A stretch of DNA of 6,696 nucleotides from DATEUP01 sp041485285 (GTDB taxonomy: Archaea > Thermoplasmatota > DTKX01 > DATEUP01), in NCBI GenBank assembly GCA_041485285.1, contig JBGPJF010000109.1, positions 1 to 6,696 of the forward strand, given 5' to 3'. A program made the position numbers and the translations under genes. This document shows positions 1 to 4,426 of this stretch, piece after piece (the stretch's first letter is position 1; the number at the start of each line of letters is the position of its first letter). The notes below the pieces were generated by a model. That model did not search any database. It saw only the letters and a program-made list of their open reading frames with translations, and had not been told where the DNA came from.

Positions 1-956
1 ATGACCTTCATCCACGGGCCCGGGTACGCGAGCGTCGTGGCGGGGTAGTTGGACACGTACCAGTTGACGGCGTCATAGCCGATCCAGGGGTCGGCTTGGT
101 TGGCGATGTAGAGGTTGATGGTTTGTGTGCTGAGGTATCCTCCCGGGTCGTTGGCGACCTCTCCAGCCCCATAGCGAAGCATGTACCACTTCGAATCGTC
201 CGACGAGTACGGTTTGACGGTCATTTCCTGGTCGGTGATGTACCCGTTGCCGGACTGGTCGGTATCGAAGTCGCGCCACTCCCAGCCGGACGCGTTCGAC
301 TGGTAGGTTGAATCGAGCACCGCGGTCTCTGTGGCGGGCGTGGTCCAGGCGAAGCCGTTGTAGTACTGCTGGTTGTCGTCCGCGCTCTCCCCGAGGTCGA
401 AGTCGAAGCGTTGGCCAACCTTCACGGACATCTGCACATTGTGCGTGTCGACGAGCACCCAAGGCTCCACGTTTCCGTTCCCGTAGAAACGGGTAATGAC
501 GGTCACATCGACATTAGGGTTGCCGAGGTTGTACCGGGCCCTTACGAGGAACCAGCCGCTGTAGTAGACCCACATGTCGGGGCCCTGGACGAGGTTGGGA
601 ATCGTGAGCGCGCGCAGGTTGTTGTTGACGCGGACCCACGGCACCTGGTAGTCGTACAGGATCAGTTCGTCTTTGTAGTAGACGCCATAAAAGCGCAGCC
701 CATCGTTCGTCGGGTACCAGGAGTAGATCGTCCAATTGTAGAGCTGGAGCGGCCATTGGACGCTCGAGGCGCCCATCGTGAACGAGGCGCTCCCCCCTGC
801 CAGCGGCCCTTCGCCTGCGCCCTTGTCGCCGTACGCGGGCCCGACCAAGTCTTCGTAGATCTCGTCGGGCGTGCCGTCGTCGGGCCGGCCGGCGGTGTCG
901 GCGTACGCCGAGACCGACGCGAGCAGGAGCCCTGAAAGGACGAACATCGAAGCCAT
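1..956 (-). CDS. Secreted copper amine oxidase-like protein, probably non-catalytic, 3'-truncated
   Basis: The frame is open from ATG at 954-956 to the window edge (318 residues visible, no stop). The N-terminus MASMFVLSGLLLASVSAYA is a likely signal peptide, cut near Ala19, though its n-region has no positive charge; a second ATG lies three codons in. Four blocks recall, in order, the copper amine oxidase catalytic domain: Trp68-Val110 (the NDGLRFYGVYYKDELILYD hairpin), 135-165 (LVRARYNLGN ... RFYGNGNVE), 172-201 (VGQRFDFDLGESADDN) and 257-318 (YDAVNWYV ... PGPWMKV). Where real enzymes have the Asn-Tyr-Asp/Glu-Tyr site that becomes topaquinone, this protein has GNPNVDV. The copper-ligand HxH is only a single His172, and the late TH motif is TT. 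The region that usually carries the catalytic Asp is much shortened. An EF-hand loop lies at 233-244. The resemblance is from memory of family patterns. It could instead be an unrelated secreted beta-sandwich. The gene is sure; the family is tentative. Confidence 0.8.
   Translation of the reverse strand, partial: MASMFVLSGLLLASVSAYADTAGRPDDGTPDEIYEDLVGPAYGDKGAGEGPLAGGSASFTMGASSVQWPLQLYNWTIYSWYPTNDGLRFYGVYYKDELILYDYQVPWVRVNNNLRALTIPNLVQGPDMWVYYSGWFLVRARYNLGNPNVDVTVITRFYGNGNVEPWVLVDTHNVQMSVKVGQRFDFDLGESADDNQQYYNGFAWTTPATETAVLDSTYQSNASGWEWRDFDTDQSGNGYITDQEMTVKPYSSDDSKWYMLRYGAGEVANDPGGYLSTQTINLYIANQADPWIGYDAVNWYVSNYPATTLAYPGPWMKV
225..260 (-). other. EF-hand-type calcium-binding loop in the secreted protein
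   Basis: Residues 233-244 of the gene at 1-956 read DQSGNGYITDQE. This fits the 12-residue EF-hand loop at every key place: Asp1, Ser3, Asn5, Gly6, Tyr7 (backbone ligand), Ile8, Thr9 and Glu12. It follows a Trp/Asp-rich stretch (WEWRDFDT). The flanking residues do not make an obvious pair of helices, so this may be an isolated calcium loop of the kind seen in dockerins and other secreted proteins rather than a full EF-hand. A role in calcium-stabilised folding outside the cell is inferred. Confidence 0.6.
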
Positions 957-1002
957 GCTAAACGATACGATTGTTTTGTACGAAATGTCAACCCCGCCGA
1001 TT

Positions 1003-1014
1003 CTGCCTAGGCAG
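1003..1014. promoter_or_regulatory. Perfect 12-bp palindrome upstream of the secreted-protein gene, candidate operator
   Basis: CTGCCTAGGCAG is its own exact reverse complement. It lies 47-58 bases upstream of the ATG at 956, and about 25-36 bases downstream (in the direction of transcription) of a TATA-like TTTTAAG. That places it at or near the expected transcription start, a usual site for an archaeal repressor dimer. A weaker 12-bp near-palindrome, TTTTGTACGAAA (one mismatched pair), follows at 974-985. The neighbouring membrane winged-helix regulator is one possible ligand, but nothing in the sequence proves it. Confidence 0.4.
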
Positions 1015-1037
1015 GGTGAATATGAATCTGCAAGCCC

Positions 1038-1048
1038 CTTAAAAGAGG
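1038..1048 (-). promoter_or_regulatory. Putative archaeal TATA box for the secreted-protein gene
   Basis: Read on the minus strand, this is CCTCTTTTAAG, an AT-rich island in a GC-rich genome that resembles the archaeal TATA element. With the usual spacing of about 25 bases, transcription would start near 1010-1018, leaving a leader of roughly 55-60 bases before the ATG at 956. Two other AT-rich stretches, TTCATATTC (around 1018-1026) and CTAATATTTC (around 1099-1108), are alternatives. The gap 957-1139 holds no gene that I can support. Downstream of the regulator's stop at 1140 there is only a short T-run (minus strand, about 1124-1127), which at best is a weak terminator. Confidence 0.35.
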
Positions 1049-1139
1049 ACTGGTTCACCTCTAGAAAGAATCGATGCTGGCTCGGTGCACGGTTCGGCGA
1101 AATATTAGGCCGGTTTCGGGGTGAAAAGCTGCATTTTGG

Positions 1140-2984
1140 CTATTTGCCGGGGCCGGCCCAATAGCGGCGGCGGCCCTTGATGCGCCGCAATTTGACCTCA
1201 CGTTCGGCCTTCAGCAGGCCCATGTGGTACGCCAAGGTGTTCCAGCGGATTCCGAGCCGCCGGGCGAGCTCCGTGTGCCCGATTCCGGGCGTTTTGGCGA
1301 TTTCGCGCACGATCCGTTCGCGGATCTCGCGGAACGGCTCTTCGGTGATCGGGTTCTTGCCGGCGAGGAAGAACTTGACGTTCCGCCCGGCGTGGGTCTC
1401 GTCCACGAAGCCGAACCGCTGCAGGACAGACACGTGGTGGTGCAACGCGCCGGGCGCAATCCCGGTGCGCCGTGACAGCTCGCGCATCCCGATGCCCGGC
1501 GATTCGTGGATGACTTGCACGATGGCGCCGCGGCGCATGTGGCCGACCATCACCTTCTCCCGTTGGAGCATGGTGTACATCGGGCCGGCAAGGGCGTAAA
1601 GGAACCACTGCAGGCGGTCGCCGAGGCCGGCGAATACGACGACGGTGGCCCCAAGGAGGAGCAGAATAATGGCGGGGTCGGCCGACCCGCCAGATGACTT
1701 CACGGGTGGAGTGGCGGGCCTCGCGCTCGCGAACCCCTGCAACAGGGCCACGGTCTGGAGGGTGGATGGGGAGCCCAGGGAGAAGCCGGCGGTCGCATGT
1801 TCGTCGATCGACACGGGAGTTGCGCTTTGCGCCTCGGCACGGGTGACAGGCGCTAGGACCGAGAGGTTCGAATCGAGCGTTGCCTCGACGAGCGCGATGG
1901 TCGCCGCCGACGGGGGATCCTCGGGCGTTGCTCGGTTTTCCGACCATAGGGCGACGATGAGTCCTTCGTTGCCGAGGCGGCGCTCGTCGATTGCAAGGCC
2001 AAGCGGCCTGGCCTTTACGCTTGACAGGTTCGCTTGCGCGATGGGGCCGTTTCCGGAGGCGGCGCGCGTTTGGACGTGGACGACGATGTTGCCGGTGCCG
2101 GCGGCGGCGTAGGCGATCGCAAACGCCGCAACATCGGCCGGTGGAGGCAATACGGCCATGGCCCCCCTCAGCTCGTTGGTGCTCAATCGTTCCACCAACT
2201 GCGTGGGGACCTTCACAGCGCCTGCGGCCGAAACGCGGCCGAGGCCAATGTCAAAGGCTCCCTGGATCACGTCGTACGAACTCCACAGGACCCACACACC
2301 GCCATCGTCTGCGGCCGCCACCGCGGTCGTAACAGGCAGCGCGAGGGTCCCCGCGTCGAGGTGAACGGGGGCTGAGGTCGCCTCCCCGGCCGGGCCCAGG
2401 TCGAACAACCAAGGCCCGGAGGCGTTCGGAGAACCGGGGGAGAAGAGGTCGCACACCGTGGCCCATGATTTTCCTCCGACCGCTACTTGGCACCCGTTGA
2501 CGGTTTCGCCCTTGGTCAATAGCGAGTGAGCAGGCGAAAACGTGCCGTTGGAGAGCACCGCAACGTTCGCGGTGTCCGCCGCAACCCAAACGATTGCCGC
2601 GCGAGAAACGCCGTCCGAGGCCACGTCGAGGGTGCGCAGGGGGGCCAAGCCCCCAGCCAGCAGCACCGGCCCGACGACGATGGCCCCGGCTTCGTTGACG
2701 ACGGCCCCGAATACGCTCTCGCCTGAGGCGGCGTTCGTCGAGTAGCCGATGACGTGGAGCCCGTTTGCGATACCCGCACCCTCGATGACATCAACGGGGT
2801 CCGTTCCCAGGGCGATCGGGACCGGCTCGCCAAACTGCACCGTGATTTCCGCGCTCGCCGGCGCAGCGCACGCAGCGAGCACGACGGCCGCGATGAGGAA
2901 CGGGAGTCTTCGGCCGACCACGCCTGCCCCCTGCGGCCGATGCCCGCCTCTTCCAAAAGAACGTGCCGCCCCGCGGCCGCTCAC
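1140..2984 (-). CDS. Membrane-anchored regulator with exported beta-rich domain and two C-terminal winged helices
   Basis: A 614-residue protein. The N-terminal hydrophobic stretch (residues 27-45, after GRR) is a signal peptide or anchor; it holds LAAC (36-39), a lipobox match, and also an Ala-Ser-Ala cut site at 43-45. Residues about 46-425 are beta-rich and recall propeller blades, with repeated units of the type DG...V.W followed by V....G. Hydrophobic segments at about 438-455 and 459-473 form a membrane helix or hairpin. Two winged helix-turn-helix domains follow at about 480-542 and 548-610, clearly duplicated. The expected job is to sense something outside the membrane and control transcription inside; ligand and targets are unknown. 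The start shown is GTG overlapping the dehydrogenase stop as GTGA. A GTG at 2919-2921 (residue 22) would give a more normal signal peptide and follows a G-rich stretch, so it may be the true start. Confidence 0.85.
   Translation of the reverse strand: MSGRGAARSFGRGGHRPQGAGVVGRRLPFLIAAVVLAACAAPASAEITVQFGEPVPIALGTDPVDVIEGAGIANGLHVIGYSTNAASGESVFGAVVNEAGAIVVGPVLLAGGLAPLRTLDVASDGVSRAAIVWVAADTANVAVLSNGTFSPAHSLLTKGETVNGCQVAVGGKSWATVCDLFSPGSPNASGPWLFDLGPAGEATSAPVHLDAGTLALPVTTAVAAADDGGVWVLWSSYDVIQGAFDIGLGRVSAAGAVKVPTQLVERLSTNELRGAMAVLPPPADVAAFAIAYAAAGTGNIVVHVQTRAASGNGPIAQANLSSVKARPLGLAIDERRLGNEGLIVALWSENRATPEDPPSAATIALVEATLDSNLSVLAPVTRAEAQSATPVSIDEHATAGFSLGSPSTLQTVALLQGFASARPATPPVKSSGGSADPAIILLLLGATVVVFAGLGDRLQWFLYALAGPMYTMLQREKVMVGHMRRGAIVQVIHESPGIGMRELSRRTGIAPGALHHHVSVLQRFGFVDETHAGRNVKFFLAGKNPITEEPFREIRERIVREIAKTPGIGHTELARRLGIRWNTLAYHMGLLKAEREVKLRRIKGRRRYWAGPGK
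1155..1547 (-). repeat. Tandem duplication of the winged-helix domain within the regulator
   Basis: Two copies lie 70 residues apart at the protein level. PGIGxxELxRRxGI occurs at residues 496-509 and again at 566-579, with matching Leu514/Leu584, His517/His587 and Leu521/Leu591 in the following recognition helix. Both copies continue into a basic wing, ending in NVKFFLAG and KGRRRYWAG. The pattern is that of ArsR/MarR-like winged helices often paired in archaeal regulators. Two domains in one chain could bind a dyad site as a monomer or bind two half-sites. Confidence 0.75.
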
Positions 2985-4330
2985 TTCTTGCCGATGCCAA
3001 TTCCGCGGTAGCGCACTCCCGCGGCGCGGAACACGCGCGGGTCGAGGATGCGGCGGCCGTCGATGATGAGCGGATTGCCCATGAGCTTCTTCACGCGCGC
3101 GGGCGTGAGCTTCCGGAATTCGGCGCTCTCGTTCTGGATGACGGCGGCGTCGGCCCCCTTAAGCGCGCCGTCCGCGGAGTTGGCGCGCTTGAAGTTCTGG
3201 CGGTACACGAGCGGCAGCACGCGCTCGAACTGGTCGCGCACGAGGGGGTCGTACCCGACGACCTCGGCCCCGGCCTCGATGGCCTCTTCCGCGATCAGGA
3301 TCGCGCGGCTCTCGCGCACGTCGTCGGTGTCCGGCTTGAACGCGAGGCCGAGCAGCGCGATGCGCCGCCCCTGGAGGTCGCCGAGCTCTTCTTCGAGCAT
3401 CTTCGTAACTTCCTGCGGCTGGCGCTGGTTCACGTCGAGGGCCGCCTCGGCGATGGTGAGCGGCCGACCCGCGGCGCGCGCGGCGGCGGCGATGGCCTTC
3501 AGGTCCTTGGGGAAGCACGACCCGCCAAAGCCGACCCCCGCGTTCAGGAACTTGCGCCCGATGCGCATGTCGAAGCCGATGGCGTCGGCCACGGTGTACC
3601 AGTCGACGCCCATGGACGCGCCGAGGTTGGCAAATTCGTTGGAAAACGAGATCTTGGTCGCGAGGAAGGCGTTGGCGGCATACTTCACCATCTCCGCGGT
3701 CGTGAGGTCCGTTTCAAGGACGGGGCACTTCGCCCAACCGTAGAGCGCCCTCACCGACGCGACCGAATCTGCATCCCAACCGCCGATGACGATCCGGTCG
3801 GGCTCGAGCGCGTCCTGCAGCGCGCTGCCCTCTTTGAGGAATTCGGGGTTCGCCGCGAGCAGGAACCCTGCGCCCGCCCGCTTGCCGCTTTCGCGCTCGA
3901 CCGCCTGCCGCACCGGCCCCGCCGTGGTGCCAGGCACGACCGTGGACTTCACGATCAGCGTGAGGCGGTCGCGCCCCTTGCGGCGCTCGACTTCCTCGCC
4001 GACCGACTTGGCAACCGCCTTCACAAAGGACAGGTCCTGAGAACCATCGGGCGCGGGGGGCGTGCCGACGCAGAGGAAAATGTGCGTGGCACCCGCGTAG
4101 GCCTCCTTGATGGCGGCCGTCGCGCGGATGAGCTTGGACGTGAGGCCGCGCCGCAGCGCGGCGTCGACGCCCGGCTCGCGGAACGGCGCAGCGCCCTTCG
4201 TGATCGAGGCGATCTTCGTCGCGTCAACGTCGAGGAGCACGCACGGGAGGTGGTGGGCGGCAAGGGCAAGCGCCGTCGTCACGCCCACGAACGAGGAGCC
4301 CACGATGGCAATGCGCGGCGCGGCGGGCAT
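2981..4330 (-). CDS. ugd: UDP-glucose 6-dehydrogenase (UDP-glucose/GDP-mannose dehydrogenase family)
   Basis: This cytosolic enzyme should oxidise UDP-glucose to UDP-glucuronate with two NAD+, supplying uronic acid for surface polysaccharide or glycoprotein glycans. Its 449 residues are the usual family length. An N-terminal Rossmann fold starts with VGSSFVG (10-16) and has an acidic pair Asp34/Asp36 for the NAD ribose. VGTPPAPDGSQDLSFV (88-103) and KSTVVPGTT (128-136) follow, then NPEFLKEGSALQD (161-173) with Glu163, and the central helix with Lys216 and Asn220. Next come GFGGSCFPKD (267-276) with nucleophile Cys272 and Lys275, and GLAFKPDTDDVRESR (328-342) of the C-terminal domain. The second glycine of the usual GxGYVG is Ser13, which is unusual. 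The motifs favour UDP-glucose, but UDP-ManNAc or GDP-mannose dehydrogenase cannot be fully excluded. The start ATG has no SD and a TATA-like box about 31 bases upstream, so the mRNA may be nearly leaderless. The stop overlaps the next gene. Confidence 0.85.
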   Translation of the reverse strand: MPAAPRIAIVGSSFVGVTTALALAAHHLPCVLLDVDATKIASITKGAAPFREPGVDAALRRGLTSKLIRATAAIKEAYAGATHIFLCVGTPPAPDGSQDLSFVKAVAKSVGEEVERRKGRDRLTLIVKSTVVPGTTAGPVRQAVERESGKRAGAGFLLAANPEFLKEGSALQDALEPDRIVIGGWDADSVASVRALYGWAKCPVLETDLTTAEMVKYAANAFLATKISFSNEFANLGASMGVDWYTVADAIGFDMRIGRKFLNAGVGFGGSCFPKDLKAIAAAARAAGRPLTIAEAALDVNQRQPQEVTKMLEEELGDLQGRRIALLGLAFKPDTDDVRESRAILIAEEAIEAGAEVVGYDPLVRDQFERVLPLVYRQNFKRANSADGALKGADAAVIQNESAEFRKLTPARVKKLMGNPLIIDGRRILDPRVFRAAGVRYRGIGIGKK

Positions 4331-4348
4331 AGACGACCGGCAAAACCG

Positions 4349-4371
4349 GCGATGGTGGGATAAACCATCGC
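4349..4371. promoter_or_regulatory. Inverted repeat enclosing the TATA-like box of the dehydrogenase promoter
   Basis: GCGATGGT and ACCATCGC are perfect 8-bp inverted arms separated by GGGATAA. On the minus strand the dyad encloses TTTATC (4359-4364), a TATA-like element centred about 31 bases upstream of the dehydrogenase ATG. That spacing implies a transcript starting only a few bases before the start codon. A protein binding this dyad would block the TATA-binding protein, so it is a good repressor-operator candidate. As RNA it could instead form a hairpin ending the upstream surface-protein transcript, but no strong T-run follows it (only CGGTTTTGCC). Confidence 0.5.
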
Positions 4372-4379
4372 ACGGTGCG
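4369..4379. promoter_or_regulatory. Second small dyad just upstream of the dehydrogenase TATA box
   Basis: CGCAC-G-GTGCG is a perfect 5-bp inverted repeat around one base, abutting the larger dyad and lying upstream of the TATA-like box, where an activator or the TFB recognition element would act. It is short and GC-rich, so chance is likely in this genome. The rest of the gap between the two genes (4331-4426) shows no small gene that I can support. Confidence 0.25.
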
Positions 4380-4426
4380 CGGGCGGAGGGCGCAGTTCAT
4401 CGGCGCCAATGCGGGGGACGCGCCGC

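Noticed and set aside
962..991. Bacterial-type promoter on the minus strand, TTGACA then TATCGT with 18 bases between
   Set aside because: The -10 element matches only 4 of 6 bases, it would place the transcript start at or beyond the ATG at 956, and the gene content points to an archaeon.
1056..1058. GTG as an upstream start for the secreted protein, adding 34 residues
   Set aside because: It is in frame and would add a Lys before the hydrophobic core, but it lies upstream of the TATA-like box TTTTAAG and would give an overlong, non-hydrophobic leader containing the palindrome.
2963..4363. 466-codon open frame on the plus strand opposite the dehydrogenase
   Set aside because: It mirrors a well-supported enzyme gene with all its motifs; the long antisense frame is a by-product of high GC at third positions, and its translation is a low-complexity Arg/Gly/Ala-rich mix.
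4224..4409. Small minus-strand frame (61 codons) across the gap before the dehydrogenase
   Set aside because: It overlaps the promoter elements and the dehydrogenase start in another frame, is rich in Arg and Pro, and has no recognisable motif.
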